This document shows positions 53,176 to 62,486 of a DNA stretch of 64,000 bases, piece by piece. Below the pieces are notes generated by a model, which was not told where the DNA came from, did no database searches, and saw nothing but the letters and a program-made list of their open reading frames with translations. This stretch comes from Strongyloides papillosus. Lineage: Eukaryota > Nematoda > Chromadorea > Rhabditida > Strongyloididae. Position 1 is the first letter of the stretch. Each line of letters starts with the position of its first letter. Location of the stretch: assembly GCA_005656395.1 (NCBI GenBank), contig SRSI01000030.1, forward strand, positions 186,001 through 250,000. The letters run 5' to 3'. The position numbers and the translations under genes are program-made.

Positions 53176-54774
53176 ATGGATGTTACAAAAGAAATTTCGT
53201 TTATGGAGTTAATGGAAGTTGATGGTGTGAGAAAGCATATCTTGAAATGTTTCGAAAAATTTAGTGATATTGAAAACTTGACGAAGACATGTAGATGTCT
53301 TTGCTTGTTAATTAATAGAGATAAAATTTGGAGAGATATTATGTGGTTTCATGATTACCCTTATTTAACTGTTAAATATGATTGGGGCTTTATAAAAGCT
53401 GACGAAACACGCATACTGGAAAATATCGACATTATTAAGACCAAATGTTCTTGTAAGGAACTTGCAAAAGGAAGCCGATATTATGGAGAAACTGTTACCA
53501 ACAAAAAGCAAACATATTTTACTATCAATCTTGATATTGGGATAAATATACCTGAGGAACATACAACGTTGGTTCAAGGTATTGCCGAAGAATGCATGTT
53601 AAATCATCAATTAAGGAGTGACGTGGAGATATTATATTTTGAAAACTCATGTGATATACAACAGCGTTCATTATTAATTGAATGCCTAAGTTATATGAAG
53701 CATGACAGTGTGAAACGTATTATACAATCCGTAAATATATTGCAAAATTGTCAATGTTTGCGTAATCCGAATGTATGGGCTCGAGATATATTTGGTGGTT
53801 TCCCTAATCTAAATGAAGTTGTTTTTTATAGGCCAGGAGAAAACTACCAAAATTATGGATTTTTTGGAAACGGAAGCACTATAAAATATATCATTAAAAG
53901 TTTGGGAAAAAAAAGAAATGGCACAATAATTTTTGAAGACGCACGTTATGATGATAATGATCTTGTTAGAAATGTCGAAAAAATTTATGGATACTGTGAT
54001 CGTCACGGTGTCAGAATTAAACTAGAATTTGGACTAAGGAATAATAGTAATATTAAAAATTTTATAAATATTACAAGTCATGGTAATGCACGATTCTCAA
54101 TAGACAATTTGATAACACGTCATTCACTACCTATTAATTATTCTACACCTTTCTTGGAGTCCGTGGAAATCTTTAGTTTATATGAAAATTTAGAAAAATT
54201 AGTGATAAATTTTTCTGACTTGACAATAATTAATAACATCAAAGATACTTGTCTTTCAAATCTTGAAAGATATTCTCTTAGAAATTGCAGAAAATTGAAA
54301 AGTGTTGAATTAAATTATTTCGATGAAGATGGTGAGTACAATGATTATATTGAAAAAATGTTAGAGAACAATTTAATATTTATTGCATCATTAATGCCTG
54401 ATACGGTTGAGAGATTAAAAATATCTAGAAATTTTAATTTGTCAAGTAGGATTACAGATAAATTAAATGAATGCATGCCAAATATTAAACTGTTAACATT
54501 CTATAATGGAGAAATCAAGAATAGTGTCTGTCTTAGTGCTTTTAGAAATCTTGAACTTTTCATAACAGGGGGAAGACGAAGAAATATCTTTGAAATTCCC
54601 AAAACAATTAAATGTATCGTCCTCGACCATAGATTTTTTTATACTGATAATCGAAATATGAATTTCAAAAAGGAACTTGTTAGAAGATGTTGTGAAAGCT
54701 TTTTAAAGTACTCACGCACTAATGAAGGAACGTATATTTTTTTCAATGATGTGACCCAATGGGGTAAATATTAG
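53176..54774 (+). CDS. Long F-box protein, C-terminus truncated by a mariner insertion
   Basis: A single-exon ORF of 532 aa. Residues about 8-58 resemble an F-box (VRKHILKCFEKFSDIENLTK, then CRCLCLLINRDKIWRDI). The rest shows irregular leucine-rich-like segments (NLEKLVINFSDLTIINNI, MPDTVERLKI, NIKLLTFYNGEI), the arrangement of F-box/LRR substrate receptors. No introns are needed. The stop TAG (54772-54774) lies inside the left inverted repeat of the adjacent mariner element. Joining the sequence across the element shows that the older frame ran about nine codons further before a TAA, so the loss is small and the protein may still work. It is not clearly related in sequence to the other two F-box families here. 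Confidence 0.72.
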   Translation: MDVTKEISFMELMEVDGVRKHILKCFEKFSDIENLTKTCRCLCLLINRDKIWRDIMWFHDYPYLTVKYDWGFIKADETRILENIDIIKTKCSCKELAKGSRYYGETVTNKKQTYFTINLDIGINIPEEHTTLVQGIAEECMLNHQLRSDVEILYFENSCDIQQRSLLIECLSYMKHDSVKRIIQSVNILQNCQCLRNPNVWARDIFGGFPNLNEVVFYRPGENYQNYGFFGNGSTIKYIIKSLGKKRNGTIIFEDARYDDNDLVRNVEKIYGYCDRHGVRIKLEFGLRNNSNIKNFINITSHGNARFSIDNLITRHSLPINYSTPFLESVEIFSLYENLEKLVINFSDLTIINNIKDTCLSNLERYSLRNCRKLKSVELNYFDEDGEYNDYIEKMLENNLIFIASLMPDTVERLKISRNFNLSSRITDKLNECMPNIKLLTFYNGEIKNSVCLSAFRNLELFITGGRRRNIFEIPKTIKCIVLDHRFFYTDNRNMNFKKELVRRCCESFLKYSRTNEGTYIFFNDVTQWGKY

Positions 54775-54802
54775 GTTGTCCCATCCAAAATGACTATTTT
54801 TT
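54771..54802 (+). repeat. Mariner left terminal inverted repeat
   Basis: Begins TTAGGTTGTCCCATCC and runs through an AATGACTATTTTTT stretch. It pairs with 56024-56055 on the opposite strand and provides the stop codon of the upstream F-box ORF. Confidence 0.93.
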
Positions 54803-54916
54803 GATACGCGTTGTTTGACACGCGTTTTCTCAAATCATTGGCTATGTTTTGGTGAAAAAATCAAACTGATAGATTCTCCTAAATCTCCTCTACACGAAGA
54901 TATATATATCATTGCC

Positions 54917-55978
54917 ATGGACTCTGATTATCATTATCGTATTTCAAAAACAAACAATGTGTCAAAACGTGATATTCGTGCTATTATGCTATACGAGTTC
55001 AAACGCGGTACTAATGCCGCAAAAACAACACAAGAAATCAACGAAACTTTCGGAGAAAATCTCGTCTCTCCTTCTACGGTTCAAAGATGGTTTAAAAAAT
55101 TCAGAGAAAGCAGTGAGGATCTCAAAAATGAGGAGTGTGAGAGTCCTGAGTCAGTTCTTGATAACGACGTGCTACGAGAAGCTATTGAAGCGAATCCACT
55201 TACAACGGTTAGAGAATTTGCTAAAGATCTAAATGTATCCAAATCAACAGTTTGCCGTCACTTACAGGAGATAGAAAAAACAAAAAAGCTTGAACAAAGG
55301 GTACCTTATGAATAAAACAACTATCAAAAATTACGTCGTTATGAAATTTGTTATTTCCTCTTTTTGAGGAACAGAAAAGACCCATTTCTTGGTCGTCTCA
55401 TCAGTTGCAATGAAAAATGGATTCTCTACGACAATCACAAAAGATCTGGACAATGGTTGAACAAGGATGAGGCCCCGAAACAGTTTCCGGAAGCCAAACT
55501 ATATCTAAGAAAGGTTATGGTGACTGTTTGGTGGTCTGCTATAGGAATTATCCACTACGAGTTTATGAAACCTGGTGGAACTATTGATTCGAAATCCTAC
55601 TGCCAACAAATTGAAAAAATGCACCAGAAACTGTCCCAGAAAGTGCCCGCTTTAGTCAATAGAGAAGGACCAATTATTCTCCACGAAAACGCAAAGCCAC
55701 ACGTTTCAAAAAGAACCGTTTAGAAACTGAGGGAATTGGGGTATGAAACTCTACCTCATTCGGCATACTTACCTGACCTTTCTCCAACAGATTACCACTT
55801 TTTCAAACATCTGAACAATTTCTTAACGAAGAAAATCTTCAGGAACGATGAAGCCGCAAAAACTGCCTTTGAAGCTTTCATCGAATCTAGAAGCCCGGAT
55901 TTCTTTGTAGATGGAATCAATAAGCTCGTATCTCGTTGGCAACAATGTATAGATTGTAATGGTTCTTATTTTGAATAA
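54917..55978 (+). pseudogene. Mariner transposase, nonsense-mutated and catalytically altered
   Basis: From ATG 54917 one frame continues to TAA at 55976-55978, 353 residues counting stops, the normal mariner length. The N-terminal paired helix-turn-helix is clear (SKRDIRAIMLYEFKRG, VQRWFKKFRE, NVSKSTVCRHL). In-frame stops interrupt codons 133 (TAA, 55313) and 269 (TAG, 55721). Of the DD34D triad, the first position is Asn165 (SCNEKW, usually CDEKW), the second is Glu257 (HENAKPH, usually HDNA) and the third, Asp292 (SPTDYHFF), is kept with exactly 34 residues between. Two of three metal ligands are changed, so the enzyme is dead. A longer upstream start at 54815 is open but not typical. Confidence 0.93.
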
Positions 55979-56023
55979 AAATCTTTATTTTTAAAAAAGT
56001 TATGCGTATTTAAAAATTAGGGT

Positions 56024-56055
56024 AAAAAATAGTCATTTTGCATGGGACAACCTTA
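56024..56055 (-). repeat. Mariner right terminal inverted repeat
   Basis: Reverse complement begins TAAGGTTGTCCCATGC and matches the left end over about 32 bp with two differences. It is followed by the TA target duplication. Confidence 0.93.
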
Positions 56056-56495
56056 TATAAACGTTTAGTTCAGGAATGTCTTTACTAAATTATTTTTTTT
56101 ATTGTACTTATCAGTATATGATTGTAGTGTATTTTAATTTAAATAAACGTGATATTAATTGTACTGGTTTAATTTGTATTTATTTCAAATGATGTTTCTA
56201 TTATTTATAAAAAAAATGCATGGTTCATAAAAAGAAATGATTAATATAAAAACTTGTTAGAATAATGACTTATTCACCCTTTCTATATTTGATTTAATAA
56301 AATTTTCTTAATTAATCCTAAGTGGGATTTACAATTTACTTAACATAGAATTTAAACTGTTAATTCTAAGATATCATAGAATTCAACTCTGATAACATTA
56401 CCAATTTATTTTAAAAAATTGACATGTCTTAAAATTCTTAAAGTTAGTTGATAAAAAAAAAGAGATGAGATTGTTGTAAATTCGGAACTACGTAC

Positions 56496-56516
56496 ACTAG
56501 CCTTAATAAGGCTAGT
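56496..56516. repeat. Perfect short inverted repeat (hairpin)
   Basis: ACTAGCCTTA, one A, then TAAGGCTAGT: ten-base perfect arms with a one-base centre. It sits 15 bases before the breakpoint where the F-box relic begins. It could be a cruciform-prone site or a remnant of a small element; it is too short for a terminator call. Confidence 0.5.
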
Positions 56517-56530
56517 ATATATTCTTCCTA

Positions 56531-56885
56531 CAATGGTTCTCCTTACTGGCAATCCCATTTTTAAGGACGGGAATGTTTATGTTGTTACTCGTGAACTACT
56601 TTACATTCAAATCACGAACTAACTATTTGAACTTAGAATTTTTAATCTTCAGAGGACATGTGGTCGTAAGCGAATAAAATTACTCTTCTGCGGGGTTTCT
56701 TAATTTGGTGATTTTGGACAAAAGTTTTATAAAAAAAATTTTGGCAAAATAAAATTTAATTATAATTTAGTCGAAAAAAAATAATCATGACGTATTTTCG
56801 ATAAAGTCTTCTTTGAAATGTTCAAAATGTGGTTTCAAACATGAAAATCTTACATGTTATTACAAACTCCCCAACAGCCTCCATA
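56531..56885 (+). pseudogene. Broken F-box family B copy (exon 2 remnant)
   Basis: Aligns by eye to the second exon of the 57467 and 59035 genes: it opens CTCCTTACTGGCAATCCCA as they do, then keeps TGAACTACTTTACATTCAAA, GAGGACATGTGGTCGTAA, a GGGGTTTCTTAATTTGGTG stretch and TATTTTCGATAAAGTCTTC, with a Cys-coding AAATGTGG at the end. The frame is broken by internal deletions and stops, and the F-box exon is missing. Its AT-rich downstream flank also matches the other units. It is therefore a third, decayed member of the family B array. Confidence 0.8.
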
Positions 56886-57466
56886 TTGGGTTTTATTAGC
56901 AATCTCAATTTTGTTTGTGAATATATATAATAGCCTAATAAGTTTAATAATCTATTTATCAATATTATTTCTACTTTTTTGCTACTTTTTAAATAAAAAT
57001 AAAATTTCATATCTATATTTTTACTACTGTAATGAAAAATTACAACATTATACGATAAATGGAAGATTATATATTATACTAATAATAATTTATTTACTAA
57101 TCTTACTTTTTTACAATTTAACTACTTTTGTTTAAGGAACATCGAAAATCTTCACATATGATTTGAAGATAACATTAATCGAACAGTATAACTCCAATAT
57201 TACCAATTATTTTAACAGCTTTCAACTTTTCCCAAGAATTTCTACTAAAAACATTCAAAATTTCACTGTTATGTTAGTTATACGGTGTCTTGAATGAAAT
57301 GAATGGTATTAAAGCGGTATCAATCAATTTGTTTTTTTTTTGTAACGGTCTTTGTTTGATGTCTTTTTATAGTCATCATATTTTTTCTACTGTACCGTTT
57401 TTTTTTGATTGTAATAAATTTAAGAAAACGTTTTGGTGTTCGTTTATTTTATTCTATAAACCTACA

Positions 57467-58476
57467 ATGGATAAACCTGCACTGGATTTATTATTCTTAC
57501 CTGATGATTTTAAGATTCAAATTTTTAAGAAATTGGATTGGAGAAGTTTGAAGAACCTTAAACTTGTCTGTAAAAACTTCTGTCTTTTAATTGAAAAAAA
57601 TACTCAATCTCTGGACAGACCGAAAGTATACTCTCTAGCAATTGTTCATGATGGAATTAAAATATCCAAAGTTGAGTATAAATTCATATTCACTGAAGAT
57701 ACTTGGGGAAGTACAAATTCTAAAGTAGTAAGTTTTTTTTTCAACTTAAGGAATTAAATTGATAAAAAAAAATTTATTTTAAGATTGAATTTGGTAATGA
57801 CGATGAATACGAAAAGTTTCTTAAAAATATAAATTTTACGAAAATCAAACAGCTTCGTCTTAAAAATCTTTTGAATAAAGAATGTATATCTGTACGTGAT
57901 AATAGTAAATTTGGCTCAGACTTTCGTACATATACTTTTTCCGCTAAATTACCAAATGGAAGATACTGCGGTGAATATCTTTCTATTAAAATAAAGAACA
58001 ATAAAAAGTTTGGAATACTTTATGATGGTAGTATTCTTAGAATGGATTCTCTTAGAAAATTGGGACTTTTTGAAAGATATGGGTCATATTCAGTTGGGAA
58101 GAAAATTGCAATGGATCTCCTTACTGGCAATCCCATGTTAGAATATGACAATGTCCCTACCGGTACTCACAAACTACTTTATGCTCAAATAATGGATCAT
58201 CTATTTGGACTTGGATTTTTTAGCCTTGAGAATACATGTGGTTGTAAACGATTTAAATTATTGTTTCGCGAGGTTTCTAAATTTAATGTTTCTAGGCAAA
58301 AGCTTTACAGAACATTTTTTGATCAAAAAAGATTTAACAATAAGTTAGTGGAAGTAAATAATCATAATGTATTTTCGATAAAGTCTTCTATGAACTGCTC
58401 AAAATGTGGAATCGAACATGAGAATTCTATAGTCTATAGAAAAAATTCTGAAAAGCTCTGTATTCAGTCACTTTAA
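57467..58476 (+). CDS. F-box protein, family B copy 1
   Basis: Exons 57467-57727 and 57784-58476 (56-base intron, GTAAGT to TTTAAG) encode 317 aa. The F-box is at about residues 6-45: LLFLPDDFKIQIFKKLDWRS, then LKLVCKNFCLLIEKN. The middle carries GILYDGSILRMDSLRKLG and IAMDLLTGNPMLEY, shared with copy 2. A CSKCGIEHENS motif lies near the C-terminus. The intron is phase 0 after codon 87, close to the equivalent site in family A (codons 94-97). I chose ATG 57467 (MDKPALDLL) because copy 2 starts identically; an in-frame upstream ATG at 57290 precedes non-conserved residues. Predicted SCF substrate receptor of unknown target. Confidence 0.85.
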
Positions 58477-59034
58477 CAATACCAATTTTGTCAGGGATAT
58501 TTAATACTTTATAAGTTTAATAATTAATACGTCAATGTTATTCTCATTATTTATATTATTTTGAACATAAAAGTAGAATTTCATATCCATATTTTTATTA
58601 TTGTAATTAAAAATAAAAAAGATTGTACAGTAAACGGAAAGATAGTATGTTATACAAATAATAATTTATTTATTGACAATATTTTTATAATTTAACTACT
58701 TTCAACTATGAAACATTGAGAATCTCCAGACGTGGTTTCAAGATAATGCTAATAGGGTAGTCAAAATTCCAACTACTAGTGACTCTGGTAACTTTTCAAT
58801 TTTTTCAACAATCTATACTGGGAAAAATATTCGATGTGTCGTTGTTATGTTCGTTAGACAACATCTTTAAGAGAATGAAGGTATTAGAGTGATTCCAATA
58901 GATGTTTTTTCGTTTCTCGTAGCGATTTTATTTCAAAATCCCTCAATTATCTCATTTCTTTTACTGTAATCTTTTTATTGTAGTAAATTTAAACAACATA
59001 TTGGTGTTTGTCTATTTTATTCTACAAACCTATA
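58477..59034. other. Spacer between family B genes
   Basis: AT-rich 3' flank followed by a coding-like relic at 58712-58870 and the 5' flank of copy 2. The 3' flank matches those after the relic and after copy 2, which marks the tandem unit. Confidence 0.5.
58712..58870 (+). pseudogene. Coding-like open segment, unknown
   Basis: A stop-to-stop frame of 52 codons without an ATG at its start reads NIENLQTWFQDNANRVVKIP, then TTSDSGNFSIFSTIYTGKNI and RCVVVMFVRQHL before TAA. Its composition is richer than the flanks. The homologous position upstream of copy 1 (about 57138-57296) begins NIENL but is broken by several stops. It may be the 3' end of an unrelated gene captured in the duplicated unit, or simply conserved flank. 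Confidence 0.3.
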
Positions 59035-60041
59035 ATGGATAAACCTGCAATAGATCTATTATCTTTACCGGATAATTTTAAACTTCAAATTCTTAAGAAA
59101 TTAGATTGGACGAGCTTAGTAAAACTTAAGTATGTATGTAGAGATCTCTACTTTTTAATTGAAAGAAACATCCGAGTTCTTGAAAGTCCAAAAGTATGTT
59201 CAATGAAAATTTATTATATTGAAAATGAAATATCCGGCGCTTACTATAGATTAATGAATACTGAAGGTCCACGAAGATATGGATCTCTAAAACATGTAAG
59301 TTTATTTTTAACTTAAGGAAATAAATTAATAAAAATATTTATTTTAAGGTTAAATTTAGTAATGGAGAAGAATATGAAAATTTTCTGAAAAGAATAGATT
59401 TTACGGGAATCGAACTGTTTGAACTTGGAAATCTCTCGAATACTGAATACATATTCGTGCGTTATGAAGATGACTCTGACAAAGACTTTTCTACATATAC
59501 TTTGTCCGGTAGATCACAAACTGGAAGGTTCCGCTATAGTTATCTTTCTATTGTAATTAAAAGAAGTAGAAAGTTTGGAATACTTTATGATAGTAATATT
59601 CTTAGAAAGGAATCTCTTAGAAAATTGGGATTTTTTGGAAATAATAGGCTACGTTTAGTTGGGAAGAAAATTGCAATGGATCTCCTTACCGACAATCCCA
59701 TGTTGGAGTACGAGAATACTCCTACGGTTATTTGTAAACCACTTCATGTTCAAATAGTGAATCATCTATTTGAACTTGGACTTTTTAATCCTGAGAATAC
59801 ATGTGGTCGTAAAGGATTTACATTAGTTTTCCACGGCCTCTCCAAATTTGGTGTTCTAAGGGAAAGGTTTTATAGAAAACTTTTTGATAAAACAAAATTG
59901 AACAATAATTTAGTGGAAGAAAATAACGATGATGTATTTTCGATAAAATCTTCTATGAATTGTTCAAAATGTAGAGTCAAACATGAAAATTCTATGATCT
60001 ATTACAAAAATTCTAAAGAACTCTCTATTATGTTACATTAA
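59035..60041 (+). CDS. F-box protein, family B copy 2
   Basis: Exons 59035-59295 and 59349-60041 encode 317 aa. Both exons (261 and 693 bases) have exactly the same lengths as in copy 1, with a 53-base intron. The F-box is at about residues 6-45 (LSLPDNFKLQILKKLDWTSL). GILYDSNILRKESLRKLG, IAMDLLTDNPMLEY and the C-terminal CSKCRVKHENS are conserved. Equal exon lengths despite many substitutions argue for selection on the protein. Predicted SCF substrate receptor; the target is unknown. Confidence 0.86.
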
Positions 60042-60313
60042 CAAAATCAGATTTGTCTTTGGATATGTAATGTCTTTGTAAATTTAATAACTAATATATC
60101 GATATTATTGTTCTTCTTTTTATAATTTTTTACATTCAAATAAAACTTTATATCCATATTTTTATTGCTATAATTTAAAATATGAAACATTGTACAGTAA
60201 ATAAAGAGATAATATATTATACTAGTATCAATTTTTTTACTGACAATATTTTTATAATTTAACTACTTTTAATTATGAAGTATTCATGGAGATTCTATCC
60301 ATGATATTTATCT

Positions 60314-60535
60314 TCGTTTTATATTGGTGACGAAGCATTTAAAACTCCATTAAATGATTGAAATGTTCTTAAAGGCTTACGAACATTTGGATTTTTTCCA
60401 GATTTTAATGCATAAGCAAATGATTCTGTTGTGCTTGGGAAGAGATATTGACTTGATGATCCTGACTATGCAGCAGATAATCCATTTTCTTCAAGCTGTC
60501 GTTTTGTCCTTCCCCTTCTTTTACTTTTATTATGA
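60314..60535 (+). pseudogene. Decayed 3' end of a protein gene with hydrophobic C-terminus
   Basis: One frame reads SSFYIGDEAFKTPLND, stop, NVLKGLRTFGFFPDFNA, stop, ANDSVVLGKRY, stop, LDDPDYAADNPFSSSC, then RFVLPLLLLLL and a final TGA at 60533-60535. Three internal stops (two TGA, one TAA) interrupt an otherwise coherent, well-composed protein. The hydrophobic end after a Ser/Cys-rich stretch looks like a GPI-anchor signal or a terminal membrane helix. I do not recognise the family. It lies directly after the family B 3' flank. Confidence 0.5.
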
Positions 60536-60821
60536 CTAAAATTACAATGGCTTTTATGATAAGTGAGACAACAATTATTCAAAAGCTGTTATAATTGATG
60601 GTGACTTTTGAACTTAAGATAATATTCAGTTATTATAAAAAATTAGTTTGAAAAAATAAGATAACGAATTAATCAAACATAGTAATAATGAACACAACAC
60701 AAATTTTTATCGTTAGCTACTATCAATATCTTAAGATTAAAATTTAAATATAACAATTAAGCATAATATTACGAAAAACAATGACTATCTGATTCCTTAT
60801 CATACACTCAAAATTGAAAAC

Positions 60822-62486
60822 TGTCGTTTTGACAGAAATTGTGCAATCGCAGGTATTATAGAAAACTTTTGTCATTTCGACTATCAATTAATTCATTGTT
60901 AATTGTGCCTACATTATTTACATAAAATATTTATCAAGTTTTAAGAAATGCCATACATTTTTTGTAAAATGTATGATTTTTTAAAAAAAAATTAGAGTCG
61001 AAACGACAAACATACCTTCTTTTATAAATTGCTATATATTTTTTTATAAAATGTATAAACATTTCTTAAAGAATGTACTAATTATTTTTCTAAAGTTTAT
61101 AGCATTTTTATTAATAATGTACATACAGTCGAAACGACATAATACTTTTTTTACTACTTGTTGTACGTTTTTGTATAAAATGTATAGACATTTCTAAACG
61201 ACATTTACTATAGATTTTTTTAAACTGTAAGATTGTTTTTTAATATGAAATTATGTATAATTGATGCAAAATGCATACTTTTTTGAAAAACTAATATATA
61301 TTTTCTAGAAATGTATATGAATCTTTTTAAAACTACTAGTGATAAAGTGAAACCTTACGATTTTTGAGAATTACTTTAGAAAGATTCATAATAAAGGAAA
61401 AATATCCTAAATGTGAACATTAACTACTTTAAAAACTTTAAGAAAGATAAAATTAATAAATTATGATTGTTATAGATGGTAATTACACATAAAAAGTAAT
61501 TAAAACATGGTTGTTATTATTATTTAGACTTGTAGTATCCTTTGAAAAATATTTTTGTAATTTTGGCATACTATAATTTAATAAAATTTTAAAGTAATAG
61601 TTATTTAAAAATATTTATAATTATTAAAATAACAAAATAAATACTTATTGTTTTAAGAAATAACTTTATGATCACTTTTAATTTTTTAAAATCACTCACG
61701 TTAATGAATTTTGTTTATTTATAAATATTTTTGGTTAAAATAGATTCAATTAATTTAGGGAAAAAGCGATAATAACAAAAAATAATAAAACTTTACTTAA
61801 AGACAGTATTAGTTGAAAAACTTAATTATTACATATAAAAATTATTATTTTAACAGTTATAAATTATGATATTTCGTATATTTTATGAAAAATGTAAGAG
61901 ATCGGCAATTTTTTTAAAATGTGGGATTTTTGGCATTATTTTTTTGTGTGTCAGTCGTTTTGACTTGTATAAAATCGCTATTTAGTATAGTAAATTTGGT
62001 AAAAAAATCAGGTCTAATTTTTAAGATTGAATATGAATTTATAATAATATAACTATTCACTTTTAAAAAAATGTATGTATATTTTTATAAAAATTGTATA
62101 GGTATCGTCGTTTTGACAAAGTATGCACGTTTTATAAGAAATATATATACATTTATATAAAAAACATGGTAAATTATTATGACAAGTATGTAAGTCGTTT
62201 CGACATCATATACAGTCAAGACAAATTACATATCTGTTTTTAAAATTATATAATACATTTTCTGAAAAATTCACAAACAATGATAAACAAAGATACATGA
62301 GTTTATGAAAAATGTTACTCATTTTGTTATTAAGTGATTTGGCATTTATGATAATTGTTATATTTATTTTTTAAAATTTAGTATACTTAGAAGATTTAAG
62401 ATCAGTAACATTTGTTGATAAAATAAATAAATAATTTATTTTTCTAACATTACATTGAAGGGTTATAGTGTATTTGTCAAAACGAC
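60822..62486. repeat. Dispersed array of GTCGTTTTGAC / GTCGAAACGAC dyads
   Basis: Near-palindromic 11-mers occur at 60823-60833 (GTCGTTTTGAC), 60871-60881 (GTCATTTCGAC), 60997-61007 and 61128-61138 (GTCGAAACGAC), 61954-61964 and 62107-62117 (GTCGTTTTGAC), 62194-62204 (GTCGTTTCGAC) and 62476-62486 (GTCAAAACGAC). They are almost the only CG-containing sequences in this AT-rich stretch. Several are followed or preceded by a TTTTATAAAATGTATA-like segment, suggesting a decayed repeat unit of roughly 85-150 bases. Function unknown. Confidence 0.65.

Larger units (their letters stand above)
54771..56055 (+). mobile_element. Mariner-family transposon, inactive
   Basis: 1285 bp with terminal inverted repeats of about 32 bp at 54771-54802 and 56024-56055. 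They start TTAGGTTGTCCC and TAAGGTTGTCCC when each is read inward, with two mismatches. TA dinucleotides at 54769-54770 and 56056-56057 are the target-site duplication. The element contains one transposase frame of 354 codons, disrupted by two stops. The near-identical ends and intact TA duplication suggest a not very old insertion, but the transposase is decayed, so it probably arrived already defective or was mobilised in trans. Confidence 0.95.
56056..57466. other. Spacer with an F-box family B relic
   Basis: About 1.4 kb of AT-rich DNA after the mariner. It contains a perfect 10-bp-arm hairpin at 56496-56516, a broken exon-2 copy of the family B F-box gene at 56531-56885, and flank homologous to the downstream units. 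The start of the next gene is at 57467; the longer in-frame ATG at 57290 is not conserved in the paralog. Confidence 0.55.

Noticed and set aside
60354..60539. 61-codon ATG ORF after family B copy 2
   Set aside because: The neighbouring frame carries a coherent decayed protein sequence, so this ORF is a shadow of that relic.
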